Shown: positions 1-9,965 of the stretch, one piece after another
How the letters are laid out: each line of letters begins with the position of its first letter
Numbering within the stretch: position 1 is the first letter of the stretch
Assembly (NCBI GenBank): GCA_963700865.1
Contig: CAVOZC010000009.1
Span: 58,374-122,373, forward strand
Direction: 5' to 3'
DNA from: CAVOGJ01 sp963700865
GTDB taxonomy: Bacteria; Planctomycetota; Planctomycetia; Pirellulales; Pirellulaceae
DNA length: 64,000 nucleotides
Notes under the pieces: generated by a model
What the model saw: the letters and a program-made list of their open reading frames with translations, nothing else
Databases searched by the model: none
What the model was told of the DNA's origin: nothing
Position numbers and translations under genes: made by a program

Positions 1-69
1 ACGCAAATGGGAGTGAACGATCGATCGACAGATGCGGTCGAGCGGGCGACTTGAGGGGTTGGATGCCAT
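1..69 (-). CDS. Start of a gene running off the left edge, possibly a cyclopropane-fatty-acid synthase-like methyltransferase
   Basis: An ATG at 69 opens a minus-strand frame whose 23 visible codons begin MASNPSSRPLDRICRS. It lies 39 bases after the DUF1365 gene, on the same strand, third in the order FAD oxidoreductase, DUF1365, this gene. In many bacteria the third member of that cluster is a SAM-dependent methyltransferase of the cyclopropane synthase family, and a short LDRIC-like segment fits the start of such proteins. No catalytic motif is visible and no clear ribosome binding site precedes the ATG. The function is therefore an inference from position only. Confidence 0.35.
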   Translation of the reverse strand, partial: MASNPSSRPLDRICRSIVHSHLR

Positions 70-108
70 AGGTTTTATCTGCCGATTGATCCCAGCCCTC
101 GTGGCGGT

Positions 109-876
109 TCAGTTTGCGCCGCGTCGGCCGGCCAACCGCGTGCTTGGATGAGGGTACACCCGCAGGCCTTTCCACCACAGCAGCAACGCCTGCCAGTAGA
201 TACCCAGAAATACCTTGTGCGTCATCAATGGAAAGTTGACCAGTGCCCAAGCCAGCGAGCGGTTGGAGATGGGTCGTTTCTCGAGGTGCAACAGTGCTTC
301 GAACGTATGCTCGTCCTCTCGCCAATTTTGGATGGCGACCGTCACGCGATTACCACTGTGGCGGATGTGCCAATGATACCGCATGTCCATCGGCAGGAAA
401 GGAGAGACGTGGAACTCTTTCGTCGTCTCGAAGCCATCCACGCCGGCGATCGTTTCCCGCCCCAAAACGTAACAATGGCGCTCATTCCAAGGAGTATTGT
501 GGACTTCCGCCACGACTGCGAGTGGCTCGTCGTCGGCTTCATCGAAGCAAAAGTAGAACGCGACCGGGCTCATGAGGAATCCGAAATACCGCAGATGTGT
601 TAACAAACGGATCGGACCGTTGGGGCGCAGGCCTAATTCCAGGTAGACCAGGTCGCGGATGGTCTCGTCCAGGCGTTGCTCGGGGGGGCCGACGTGGTCC
701 TGCCGGCGGAACCAGGCCACTGCAGGCCGCGACGTGGACCATAGCCATCGTCCGCGAAATACATCGTTTACTTCCGCCAGGTCCAGGTAAAGCATGTACA
801 GCGAGTAGGAAAATGCGTGCGGCCGCGGCCGAAAGCGACGGTGGCGAATCGTGCCGCGATAGAGGCAGCTGTGCAT
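109..876 (-). CDS. DUF1365 family protein
   Basis: Predicted protein of 255 residues starting MHSCLYRGTIRHRRF. The features MLYLDL, the long aromatic stretch around THLRYFGFLMSPVAFYFCF and the later EVHNTPWNERHCYVL are typical of DUF1365. The frame stays open for 21 more codons upstream, but family members start at the MxSxLYxGxVRHRR block, so the ATG at 876 is preferred. It follows the FAD oxidoreductase by about 60 bases. Its biochemical role is not established. The family is usually found beside an FAD-dependent oxidoreductase and a fatty-acid methyltransferase, which points to membrane lipid modification. The reading frame is intact. Confidence 0.85.
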   Translation of the reverse strand: MHSCLYRGTIRHRRFRPRPHAFSYSLYMLYLDLAEVNDVFRGRWLWSTSRPAVAWFRRQDHVGPPEQRLDETIRDLVYLELGLRPNGPIRLLTHLRYFGFLMSPVAFYFCFDEADDEPLAVVAEVHNTPWNERHCYVLGRETIAGVDGFETTKEFHVSPFLPMDMRYHWHIRHSGNRVTVAIQNWREDEHTFEALLHLEKRPISNRSLAWALVNFPLMTHKVFLGIYWQALLLWWKGLRVYPHPSTRLAGRRGAN

Positions 877-939
877 CTTGTTACCTGGGCCCTGTACGGC
901 CAAGTCGCTGGCGGTGGGCGTCGCGCATCTCCGCTCCAA

Positions 940-2215
940 CTATCGTGAGCTATAAACGTCCTGCAGACTCGACAGATTCGAATCATGCAATAAACGATCG
1001 CAAACGGCCAACGCGCTCTTCACGCCGTCCTCGTGAAAGCCGTTGCCCCAATAGGCTCCGCAAAAAGACGAGCGATTGGGACCGATCAACAGGGAGTGCT
1101 GCTCTTGAGCCGCCGCGCGACCTGCACCAAAAACCGGATGGGCATATTCCATGCGTCGCAGGATCCGCTTCGGATTGATCATTGATTCACCATTCAATGT
1201 GACGCAAAACTGGTCTTCGCAATCGAGTCCCTGTAGGATGTTCATGGAATATGTTACCAATGTCTTGCCCGTGGATCGTTTCGGGATGCGATAATTCCAA
1301 CTCGCCCAGGCTCGTTGCTTGTGGGGCAGCAACGACCAATCGGTGTGCAGAATCGCCTCGTTCTTCTCATAGGGAAAAGCGCTCAGCAACTGACGCTCCC
1401 GCTGCGTGGCCTGATCGCTCAGAATTCGCAATGCCTGATCGCTGTGGCAGGCGAATACTACATGATCGAAGTCCTCAGTCCACCGCCTGGTGCGTACGGT
1501 GACACGGTTGTCGTGCCGTTTCACGCCCAGGACAGGGCAATCCAGGTGGGTTCTCATCGACGAGCTCAGCCAACATCGCCTGGATATAGTTCCTTGATCC
1601 ACCACAAACGACCCGCCACTGCGGGCGGTCACGAAGGCTGAGCAACCCGTGGTTGCGATAGAACTCGATAATAAACTTCATCGGGAACTGGCCTATTTTT
1701 CCCTCCGGACACGACCAGATGGCTGATGCCATGGGATAAAAGTATCGCTGCACAAAATGCTCGCCGAAACGACGCTGACGGAAGTACTCATCCACGCTCA
1801 TCGTGTCCGAAATGCCTTCCATCACGGCGTGCCGATTGAAGCGCAAGATATCTTTCACAAAACCGTAAAAAGCAAGACTGGCCAGATTTCGACGTTGGGC
1901 AAACATCCCATTCAAGTCACCGCCCCGGTACTCGAACCCCGTGCGGTCGCAACGGACGCTGAAAGACATGCTCGTCGGCTGAGAAGCAATTTGCAATTCA
2001 TCAAGCAGACGGCAAAAGCTGGGGTAGGTGCGGTTGTTGAATACGATGAAGCCAGTGTCGATCGCGTACGTCGATCCGCCGACGGTCACGTCCACCGTGT
2101 TGGTATGGCCACCCAGGTAATGCTCCGCCTCGATCAAGTCCACTTCGTGGTGCTTCGATAGCACGTACGCTGAAGTCAGGCCCGAGATCCCGGCACCAAT
2201 GATTGCAATTTTCAC
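940..2215 (-). CDS. FAD/NAD-dependent oxidoreductase (amine oxidase-like), frameshifted
   Basis: The protein begins at a GTG at 2215 directly before KIAIIGAGISGLTSAYVL, a Rossmann dinucleotide-binding motif, followed by the E of VDLIEAE and by LGGHTNTVDV. The first frame runs to about 1550, and the second frame then continues in register with THLDCPVLGVKRHDNRV to SLQDVYSSR. One extra base near 1545-1556 explains the break, and without it the product is 424 residues, normal for this family. These proteins resemble amine oxidases and desaturases and pair with DUF1365, so fatty-acyl modification is a reasonable guess for the substrate. No signal peptide is seen, so it is likely cytoplasmic. Confidence 0.8.
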
Positions 2216-2455
2216 GGAAACAGCCGCTGAGTGAATACTGACGTGCCTTCGCGGAATAGAAAATAACCGCACTTGCGGCGAAGCCATTAACCATGGCGGA
2301 CAATTCGCCAAAAGCCCCTAAACTGCCTGCGCCCCTTGACCGTTATCAACTCCCTGGTGGTTACAGGTCGACTCAGACGACCAACCGCTTGAGTCGCCAT
2401 GCCGTTTCATTCGATACCCACGCCATAGTCCTCGTCATTGGAAAGCACCGGAACC

Positions 2456-3500
2456 ATGGTCGTCAAGAAGTCGTCTTGCGCCGAAATGCCACCGATCCCG
2501 CTTGGCAATCGCTTTGCGGATCGGAATGTGTCTGTTTCGCGGGCGAAGCGACTTGCACCGGTCCGGGCCAACTACCGTGCGCCGCGTCTGGCGGTTTCCA
2601 CCGCACAGCCGCGATTGGCGTACTCACGAAAACCTCTGTTGGTCATCTTGCTCAGCTTTCTCGGCCTGATCGCTTTGCAGTCCTGGCACGATTCGCCGAA
2701 ACCGCTCGCACCCTTTGAGATGCTCGAGCTTGCCGGGAATCCATGGTTTCAGGATGACGAAACGGCGGCCCGCGAGCAGGCGGGCCCTGACTGCGCCTCC
2801 CGCACCGCCGATCGCGCCGCCGAGTGGTGCGGTTTTGCTGCTTGAGGGCCGCGCGAACGCGGGAAAACGACTTGGTTCGCTCCCCTCTGCAACGCCGCAG
2901 GTTGCCGCTCCCGACGAGCAAATTCGCAAGCATGTCGAGGGAGCATCCATTCCCGCAGTTGGGCCGGCCGAGGATGGAATCGCCGCTCGATCCGCAGTGG
3001 GACCGCTGGATATTTGGTTAAACCAAACGACCGCTGCCGACGAATCACCCGCCGCGCCGCCGCGGAAGGACCCGATCGAGGGCGAGCAAAATACGGATAG
3101 GGAGGCCAGCGATGCGTTCTTGGCGGTGCCTCAGCCTCCAAATGAGGGGCGTGCCCGACCGACGGAGCCAAAGCCACCGACCTTAGCCGATCCACGTACG
3201 CGCGCTCTCGCCGTGCCCGATTTTACGCTGATGGACTCGTCGGATGATGAAGCCGGCTTTGAGGATTCGTCGCTCCTGCCGTTCACTCGGCAACTGTTGG
3301 AGCAGACCGAGCGGGCTCGGCAAATTCACGGCCGGCAAGCGCTGCCGCGAGCGAACGCGGGTGATGCGACGCGATGGACCGGAGTCGAACGCTGGGATCC
3401 GTTGCCCGTGGGCGTTCCGAATTTCCGCCCTGATTCTCCCTGGCATCCGCCGCAACCGGGCTGGCACTCGGGCCCCGCCGCGATGCGTCCAGTTCGCTGA
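2456..3500 (+). CDS. Hypothetical single-pass membrane protein with a proline-rich tail, frameshifted
   Basis: Not recognised. The ATG at 2456 starts MVVKKSSCAEMPPIP; an in-frame TTG lies at 2438. Near residue 60 there is a hydrophobic stretch (LLVILLSFLGLIALQSW), so the protein should be anchored with a long part outside the cytoplasm. Between about 2760 and 2840 the coding signal moves to another frame (one extra base). The remainder is rich in Pro, Ala, Asp and Glu and ends with WHPPQPGWHSGPAAMRPVR, giving about 347 residues after correction. The low-complexity tail looks disordered. It is divergent from the FAD gene at 2215 and ends 31 bases before the FMN reductase start, so the two may be co-transcribed. 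Confidence 0.5.
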
Positions 3501-3531
3501 TCCGAATCACACAGGTCCCGAAGAGGTTGCG

Positions 3532-4080
3532 ATGCATATTGTCGTTGTTTGTGGAACCAATCGCGCAGCTGCGATTTCTCGAAAGCTCACCGCGATTGTC
3601 GCTGAGTGCTACCGGCCATTGGTGTCATCCGTGGATATCCTGGATATGGCCGAGCTGCCGATGGAGACGCTGTTGGCATCGGCGTACGAAACGAAGCCTG
3701 CGGCGACCGAGAAGATGGTGGCTAGATTCTTGCGCGCCGACGGCGTCGTCTTTATTGTGCCCGAATACAATGGCAGTTACCCGGGCGTTTTGAAGCTGTT
3801 CGTCGACATGTTGCCCTTTCCGGAGGGATTTGATGCCCGGCCCTGCGCCTTCGTCGGACTTGCCGCCGGCCAGTTTCGCAGCCTCCGCGCGGTCGAGCAC
3901 TTTCAACAAGTCGCCGCATACCGCAATGCCCACCTGTTCCCACGGCGCGTCTTCATTGGCGACAGTTTCAAACAGTTCGATGAACAAGGCCAGTTAATCG
4001 ACGCCGAATTGCATACGCGGATTTGCGATCAAGCGAACGGCTTCTGCAAGTTCGTGGCTTCGATCAAGGCGATGCCGTAG
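3532..4080 (+). CDS. NADPH-dependent FMN reductase family protein
   Basis: A 182-residue flavodoxin-fold protein starting MHIVVVCGTNRAAAISRKL, which carries the N-terminal flavin-phosphate loop of the family (GTNRxxxISRKL). The segment PEYNGSYPGVLKLFVDMLP matches the conserved PEYNGSxPGxLKNxxD block that contacts the flavin ring. The start at 3532 is preferred over upstream in-frame ATGs because the family motif begins immediately and the upstream codons overlap the preceding gene. It is likely cytoplasmic and reduces quinones, azo dyes or chromate-like substrates using NAD(P)H; the true substrate cannot be told. Confidence 0.88.
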   Translation: MHIVVVCGTNRAAAISRKLTAIVAECYRPLVSSVDILDMAELPMETLLASAYETKPAATEKMVARFLRADGVVFIVPEYNGSYPGVLKLFVDMLPFPEGFDARPCAFVGLAAGQFRSLRAVEHFQQVAAYRNAHLFPRRVFIGDSFKQFDEQGQLIDAELHTRICDQANGFCKFVASIKAMP

Positions 4081-4081
4081 C

Positions 4082-4097
4082 TTCGCCCTTGGGCGAA
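4082..4097. terminator. Short hairpin after the FMN reductase gene
   Basis: TTCGCCC and GGGCGAA form a perfect 7-base-pair stem with a two-base TT spacer, one base after the stop codon of the reductase. There is no T-run, so it is at best a weak or factor-assisted terminator. Confidence 0.3.
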
Positions 4098-4283
4098 TCG
4101 CGGTTATTCTTGGGTAGTGCTGGTTGGGCCCCATGTCGCCGGATCGCTCCGCGATCCTGACCATTACCATCGCCGCTACCCCTGACGCGTGTCCCGGATA
4201 ATACTTGAAACGTCAGCTGAATCATTTCTGCTGTCTAACCTGATCGCAGACCGATCACCGACCAAGAACATCCAGAAGGTAAT

Positions 4284-5335
4284 ATGTGTTCCATGCCCAC
4301 ACACCCTCCTCCCCAACCCTTTGGCCAGACCTGTGACGGAGTTGCCGCACACCGCTATACGCTCACCAATCGTCACGGTTTGCGCGTCGATGTGAGCGAT
4401 TTGGGTTGCACGATCGTCTCGATACTCGTCCCCGATCGAGCCGGAACGGTCGCGGACGTTGTGTTGGGATACCATTCCGCCGCCGAGTACGGCGCAGCCC
4501 GCACTATTTGGGGTGCCTGGTGGGCCGATACGCCAATCGCATCGCCCATGGCCGATTCGCCCTTGAGGGTGTTGAGTACAAACTTGCCTGCAACAATGGG
4601 CCGCATCACCTGCACGGTGGCAATCGTGGCTGGAACTCGCAGGTCTGGCAGGTGAGTGAGATCACGTCGTCACGAATCTGCTTGACCCACGCCAGTCCCG
4701 ACGGGGATGAAGGCTACCCGGGCCACGTCACGGCGAGTTGCACGTATTGGCTTTCGGACGAAGGTGAATTGAGCATGCACTACACCGCCACCACCGACAA
4801 GCCGACGGTTGTGAACCTCACAAATCATTCCTATTTCAATCTCGCGGGTCATGAGAGTGGTCCGGTCGACGTGCAATTCTTGCAAGTCCTGGCCGACCGC
4901 TACACTCCCACCGATGAAACTCAAATTCCGACCGGCGAGATACGCAAGGTCGTCGGGACGCCGTACGATTTTACGACGCCAAAACCGATTGGCCGTGATC
5001 TCGACGCACAGGACGATTCGCTACAACGTTGCCGCGGCTATGACCACAATTTCATCCTGTCCAAGTCGTCAACGTTGCGTCTGGCCGCCATCGCGCATGA
5101 TCCGGCGAGCGGTCGGTTCCTCGAGGTCCGCACCACGGAACCCGGAATTCAGCTGTATACCGCCAATTGGCTCGACGAGTCGGGTAAGGCACCCTATCAG
5201 GCGCACCATGGCTTTTGCCTCGAGACCCAGCATTTTCCAGACTCGCCCAACCAACCGGCCTTTCCAACGACTGTGCTGCGGCCCGGGGAAAGTTACAATA
5301 GCAGCACCACATTCAAATTTGGCTGCCAACCATGA
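4284..5335 (+). CDS. galM: Aldose 1-epimerase (galactose mutarotase), frameshifted
   Basis: Interconverts alpha and beta anomers of galactose or glucose in the cytoplasm. The start at 4284 has AGAAGG just upstream. The first frame gives LTNRHGLRVDVSDLGCTIVSI and the second continues with HYLGCLVGRYANRIA, NNGPHHLHGGNRGW and VVNLTNHSYFNLAG, which hold the substrate-binding Asn, His and Arg and the catalytic His of GalM. GIQLYTANW near the end matches the conserved C-terminal block. A single missing base around 4494-4500 explains the switch, and the corrected length of 350 residues is the usual GalM size. It is 33 bases upstream of the phosphatase gene and may share a transcript with it. Confidence 0.88.
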
Positions 5336-5367
5336 TGCGGCGTGAGGATGTGGGGTGCTGACTCCTC

Positions 5368-7118
5368 ATGTTCCAGCGGGTGCGACGTGCCATGACCATG
5401 CGATTTGCTCTCCATCCTCGCCCGTGGGTGTTTCGGGGATGGTGTCTGTTGTTTCTCCTGCCACTGTGCACCGAAGCGGACCATCTGAAGCAACTTCAGA
5501 CGTCGGCGATCGTTGATGGACGCTCGACCGCGGCACATTGGGGCTGGCGGAATGATGTTTACACGCACTGGTCGACGCATTCGAATCGTTTGATCCCGGT
5601 TTACACCTATGGGACGTTGAACGCTGGCCGGATGGTAGATCTGCGGGATTATCAGGGCGTAACAGCGCCTACCGTTCCGCAGAGAAGCTGGCGGCCCTTT
5701 ATGGGCAGGTTCCGAAGAGTACGCTGTGCGAAACGGCTGATTATCTGGACCAAACCGACCTGTATCGCCTGCAGCAGGCCGGGGCGGCAGCCGGTAAGAA
5801 GCATATCTTTCTCGTCATCTTCGACGGGATGGATTGGCACGCGGCACGCGCCGCGTCCACTTATCACCTGCGAACCGTACCGTACGACGAGGGACGGGGG
5901 CGGGGAATGTTCTGGCAAACGTTTACAGCGGCTGGGACGAGTCAGTTTGGCTGGATGGTCACCAGCCCGTTTTGCAAGGACGCGGATTTCGACGTTGACA
6001 AGCAGACGGTGACCGCGGGCGGAAAAGGGCCGCTTGGTGGCTACGATCCCTCGCGGGGAGGCGTCACGCCTTGGGACGACCCGCGAGAGGCGGAATACCT
6101 GATTTCGGGCGAGTCGCCGGGGCCGCGTCATGCCTTTACCGATTCAGCGTCTTCGGCGACGAGCATGACGTCGGGAATCAAAACGTACAACGGAGCCATC
6201 AATGTCGATCCCACCGGAAAACAGGTGCCCACGATTGCCAGCCAATTGCAGGCACAAGGTTGGTCCGTGGGAGCGGTCAGCAGCGTTCCGATCAGCCACG
6301 CGACCGTGGCGGGTATCTACGCCCACAATGTCAGCCGCGATGACTACCAGGACCTGACCTGTGACCTCGTGGGCCGACCGTCGGTCAGCCATCCCGAGCC
6401 CTCTGCGGGACTCGACGTCCTACTCGCCGGTGGTTGGGGCGTCGTCCGGGACAAAGATCGAGGGCAGGGTGGAAATTTTGTTCCCGGAAACCCCTACATC
6501 ACCGACCTCGACCTCGATGCGATCAACGTCGACCGTGGCGGTCGTTATGTCGTGGTGCAACGCACCGCCGGCGTGAGCGGCGCTGAAGGACTGGCGGTGG
6601 CAGCGCGACGAGCCAGTCGGGAAGGTCGACGGTTGTTCGGCATGTTTGGCGTGGCCGCGGCCGAAGGACACCTCCCCTTTGCCACAGCCGACGGCAACTT
6701 TGATCCACCGCCGGGCAAGACAAAACGGGCTGAGCAATACAGCCCGGCCGACATTGCCGAAAATCCGACGCTCGCCGATCTCACGCGGGCAGCGTTGGAG
6801 GTACTGGGCAGTCGGAAACGACCTTTCTGGCTGATGATCGAGGCGGGTGATGTCGATTGGGCTTGTCACGATAACAACCTTGACAATATGGTCGGAGCGA
6901 TCCGTAGCGGCGACGATGCCGTGCGAGCGGTTGCGGACTGGGTCGAGGCCCACAGCAGCTGGAAAGAATCGCTGCTGATCGTCACCGCGGATCACGGGCA
7001 TTACCTGGTGGTGGACGATCCTCGCGAATTGATCCCGCCGGAAAGCTCGCCGGAAAGCCCGCCGGGAGCCATCACCAACGGACCGCGGCCCATGGAGACG
7101 TCGTTGGTCGTTCCCTGA
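5368..7118 (+). CDS. Exported alkaline phosphatase family protein, frameshifted and with a short C-terminus
   Basis: The N-terminus has a signal-like stretch (GWCLLFLLPLCTEA). One missing base in the GGG at 5655-5657 moves the frame; after it come RNSAYRSAEKLAALYG and VIFDGMDW, which carries the first metal ligand. DSASSATSMTSGIKTYNG holds the nucleophile Ser, matching DSAxSATAxxTG of alkaline phosphatases. EAGDVDWACHDNN and TADHGHY hold further metal ligands. The corrected length is 583 residues. The protein stops about 40 residues after TADHGHY, and no later His that could replace the last zinc ligand of PhoA is seen. The 3' end may be lost or out of frame, so activity is uncertain. Confidence 0.8.
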
Positions 7119-7157
7119 ATGCCCGCTGTGCCTTGGGTGCCGCGGTCGGCCTTGTGC

Positions 7158-7982
7158 TTACGGCGCAGTCAGCGTTCGCAACCAATCGTGCAACGCCGGA
7201 TGTTCAAACTGCCTGGCGACGTCGATGGGTGTGGCCGCACCATGGAGGACCCAGAGGTAAATGTGACCTCCCGCTGGTCCATGGACGGGGCTTGTATGCG
7301 GGCAGTGACCCACCCGAGATGTCAAGGCGGAGGGATCCTCGCGGAGAATCGATTCGACCAGTTCGTGGTCGCCGAGAGCGCAAGCCATGAAAATGTCGGG
7401 CTGGGCTCCGCGAGAAATCAGCCACCGGCACACCTCTGGCCGGGCAACCTGGTATTGGGCGGGCGTCGCGAAATGATCCACGTCGCGCGCCTCCAGATCG
7501 GCACCCGCTTGCAGCAACAGTTCCGCCACCTCCTCCGTGGCCGCGACATGCAATGGATGTTGGCCATCACCAGCCGCTCGACGCGCGGCCGTCGGGTCGT
7601 CCGCCAGCAGTCGGCGGACCAGTTCCGCGTCGCCTTGCTCGGCCCCGTTGTGGATGCCGATCGTAGCGCCCCTGGCCACGAGCGCATCAAATTGAGGTCG
7701 TGAGACACCATCCAGTACGCCAAAACCCCCAGCCCACCAGCTACTGCGCTCGTTCAGATTTGCTCCATGCTTCAGCAACACGTCGACCGTGGCCAGATCG
7801 TGCTTCGCCTGGAGCACGGCAGGTGCGTCAAAACAGAACCAATGCGCATTGATCCGCTCCCGCAGGGCGGCGTCGGAAGCCAGGAGTTGATCAAGTCCGA
7901 CCGCGTCATGGGCCTTGACCAGCGCAATGAACCGCTTCCCCGCTTCGAGGTCCGGTTCGCTTCGACAGAACGCTTCGGGCAT
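7158..7982 (-). CDS. Ankyrin repeat protein
   Basis: A 274-residue protein without signal peptide. Ankyrin-type units are visible: LATVDVLLKHGANLNERS, GDAELVRRLLADDP, HPLHVAATEEVAELLLQAGADLEARD and PEVCRWLISRGAQPDI. The last part (HGAATPIDVARQFEHPALHDWL) is again ankyrin-like. Such repeats form a protein-binding surface; the partner is unknown. It converges on the alkaline phosphatase gene with 39 bases between the stop codons. The frame is intact. Confidence 0.85.
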   Translation of the reverse strand: MPEAFCRSEPDLEAGKRFIALVKAHDAVGLDQLLASDAALRERINAHWFCFDAPAVLQAKHDLATVDVLLKHGANLNERSSWWAGGFGVLDGVSRPQFDALVARGATIGIHNGAEQGDAELVRRLLADDPTAARRAAGDGQHPLHVAATEEVAELLLQAGADLEARDVDHFATPAQYQVARPEVCRWLISRGAQPDIFMACALGDHELVESILREDPSALTSRVGHCPHTSPVHGPAGGHIYLWVLHGAATPIDVARQFEHPALHDWLRTLTAP

Positions 7983-8410
7983 GATCGATACACTCCGAGG
8001 AAGGAACCAAACGCATCAACAGACTAGTGCCGCGTCAAGTGTCAGAATTGGGGTTGGTCAAAATCGTGGCTGTGGCTTCCAGCCGCGGACGACTAGTGCC
8101 AGATGCCCCAGCCACGGTGAGCGAACCCCGAGATTCAAATTTGACGAAGCACTAGGCGGTCGCCACGGAAGTTGCGATTGTTGGTTGGGGTCGCGGAAAC
8201 GTCACGACGAGGATTCATTGCCGCCCAATCTGGGATGATGGTTGCATTGTACGGCCAACTTCGGTTTTGTTCCAGGGAGAAGTCACTCCGCCAGGCGCTT
8301 GTGGTTGGTTCGGCAGCCACTCCGAGCAGGCCTTTCCGCCCGCGAACGGCGGAAAGGTGTCCGCGACTGAGACGTTGCGGCCTGATGAGGGCCACCCGCA
8401 GGCGGTCACG
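7983..8410. other. Gene-free stretch between the ankyrin and oxidoreductase genes
   Basis: No coding region is supported in these 428 bases. ACTAGTGCC occurs twice (about 8024 and 8092), and the second copy directly follows a 21-base sequence shared with 36797-36817. GCCCCAGCCA, also present near the second locus, follows at about 8104. The stretch looks like repeat-bearing non-coding DNA. Confidence 0.5.
8066..8086. repeat. Dispersed 21-base repeat, copy 1
   Basis: GTGGCTGTGGCTTCCAGCCG plus a final C is identical to 36797-36817. It contains GGCTG and CAGCC as a short inverted repeat, so it can fold. In both places it is non-coding and near GCCCCAGCCA. Confidence 0.6.
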
Positions 8411-9880
8411 TCAACTCAGCACCGCATCGAGTTTCACTTCGGGCACGCGAAAGCCGGCTCGGTAATCGCGGGTCAGCAGACGATTGGCCGCGTCGCTGTT
8501 TGTGAAGACTTCCTCCGTCACATCCATTTCGAGCCATTCGCCCAGTGTCAACCGTTCCTCGTCCAATGGCACGTCATTGGCGCGAAGGTGAGCCGCCATG
8601 CGGTCCACGGCGTCGCGGAGTCGCTCCTGGCCAGCGACCCGCTCGCGGATTTCGTCGAGGATCGCCGTCGTTCCAACTCGGTGCGATATACCGCCTGTGT
8701 GACAAAGTCCGCTGGAGAGATGGCCGTCGTGTATCTTGCCGTTCAGCGAAGAACCGTCTCGCCGTGCGACCGCGTCGAGGAAATTCTGGTAATGATCGCC
8801 ACCGCCGTCCCAGGACGCGACCAACTCGCCCTGTTCGTCAAAGGCCTGTGCCTTCGTGTAACTGGGAATGACAACGTGGCCTTTTTCGCATTGCACGATG
8901 ACTCCGATCTGCGAGCCACGATAGTTGTCCATCGAGGATTTCCACCGCTCGTAAGGCTGCTGGTCTTGCTTCGAGCGCGGTAGGCCGCGGGTTTCGAAAA
9001 TCAGCGGCGCGGTCGGATAATCGTGCCACACGACTTGCGTGTTGGGCGTATTACCGGCGTCTTCATATCCCAGACGACCACCGATGCTGATGACGCGCGG
9101 AGAGAGAGTGTCGTATCCCAGGAACCAGCGGGCGATATCCATTTGATGGATGCCTTGATTCCCCATGTCCCCATTGCCCGTGTTAAAATCCCAGTGCCAA
9201 TCGTAATGCAATTCGGGTCGGAACAAGCCAACTTTCGCGGCCGGGCCGCACCACAGGTCGTAGTCAATCGATGGTGGTATCTGCAGAGGCTTGTTTAATT
9301 TTCCGATCGAGGCCCGCGGTTTGTAGCAAGTGCCCAATGCGAAGGAAATCGGTCCCAGCTTGCCGGAACGCACGAACTCCACGGCTTGCTGCAGGCTGGG
9401 TGACGAGCGCGATTGGGTACCGCACTGAACGATGCGGTCATAGCGACTGGCCGCGTTCACCAACTGCCGGCCTTCCCACACATTATGCGAGACCGGTTTC
9501 TCCACGTAGACGTCTTTGCCCGCCATACACGCTTCGATGGCTATCAGGGCATGAGAGTGATTCGGAGTCGCGATCGATACGGCGTCAATATCCTGACGTT
9601 CCAGCAGCTTGCGAAAATCGGCGAACGCCTCAATGGGCTTCCCCCCCCGTTCCTGCAGTTCGACAACGCGTTGAGCGAGGATTTTCTCGTCAACATCGCA
9701 CAATGCCACGACATTGCGGCGCATCCCGCGAATGTGATCCGTTCCGCGGCCTCGCACTCCAATCACGGCCACACGAATCTCGGAGGAGTCGGACGAACCC
9801 CAGCTTGTGCGGGGCAGCGTGGCCGCGGCGACGGTGGCGGTGGTTGCCAGTAGGAACGAGCGGCGAGGCAAACGGCTCAT
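8411..9880 (-). CDS. Tat-exported Gfo/Idh/MocA family oxidoreductase
   Basis: A 489-residue protein starting MSRLPRRSFLLATTATVAAA, a twin-arginine signal peptide; AAGGAG lies 6 bases before this ATG, which decides the start. VAVIGVRGRGTDHIRG is the NAD(P)-binding loop, and EKPVSHNVWEG holds the conserved EKP catalytic-site Lys. WCGPAAKVG and GDMGNQGIHQMDIARWFLG are typical of the large planctomycete subgroup of this family. The fold suggests oxidation or reduction of a sugar or inositol derivative outside the cytoplasm with bound cofactor, but the substrate is unknown. It is divergent from the isomerase-like gene at 9966, and the two may serve one sugar pathway. Confidence 0.9.
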   Translation of the reverse strand: MSRLPRRSFLLATTATVAAATLPRTSWGSSDSSEIRVAVIGVRGRGTDHIRGMRRNVVALCDVDEKILAQRVVELQERGGKPIEAFADFRKLLERQDIDAVSIATPNHSHALIAIEACMAGKDVYVEKPVSHNVWEGRQLVNAASRYDRIVQCGTQSRSSPSLQQAVEFVRSGKLGPISFALGTCYKPRASIGKLNKPLQIPPSIDYDLWCGPAAKVGLFRPELHYDWHWDFNTGNGDMGNQGIHQMDIARWFLGYDTLSPRVISIGGRLGYEDAGNTPNTQVVWHDYPTAPLIFETRGLPRSKQDQQPYERWKSSMDNYRGSQIGVIVQCEKGHVVIPSYTKAQAFDEQGELVASWDGGGDHYQNFLDAVARRDGSSLNGKIHDGHLSSGLCHTGGISHRVGTTAILDEIRERVAGQERLRDAVDRMAAHLRANDVPLDEERLTLGEWLEMDVTEEVFTNSDAANRLLTRDYRAGFRVPEVKLDAVLS

Positions 9881-9965
9881 TGCGAACTCCTTCGGGTTCC
9901 GGATAATCTTCCCCATGAGACCGCCATTTTAGCCGACTTACAAAATCGCAGGATAGCTGACCGCC

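Noticed and set aside
2510..2525. TGGCAATCGCTTTGCG, a sigma-54-like element
   Set aside because: It deviates from the consensus at two positions and lies inside a predicted coding region with no gene start downstream nearby.
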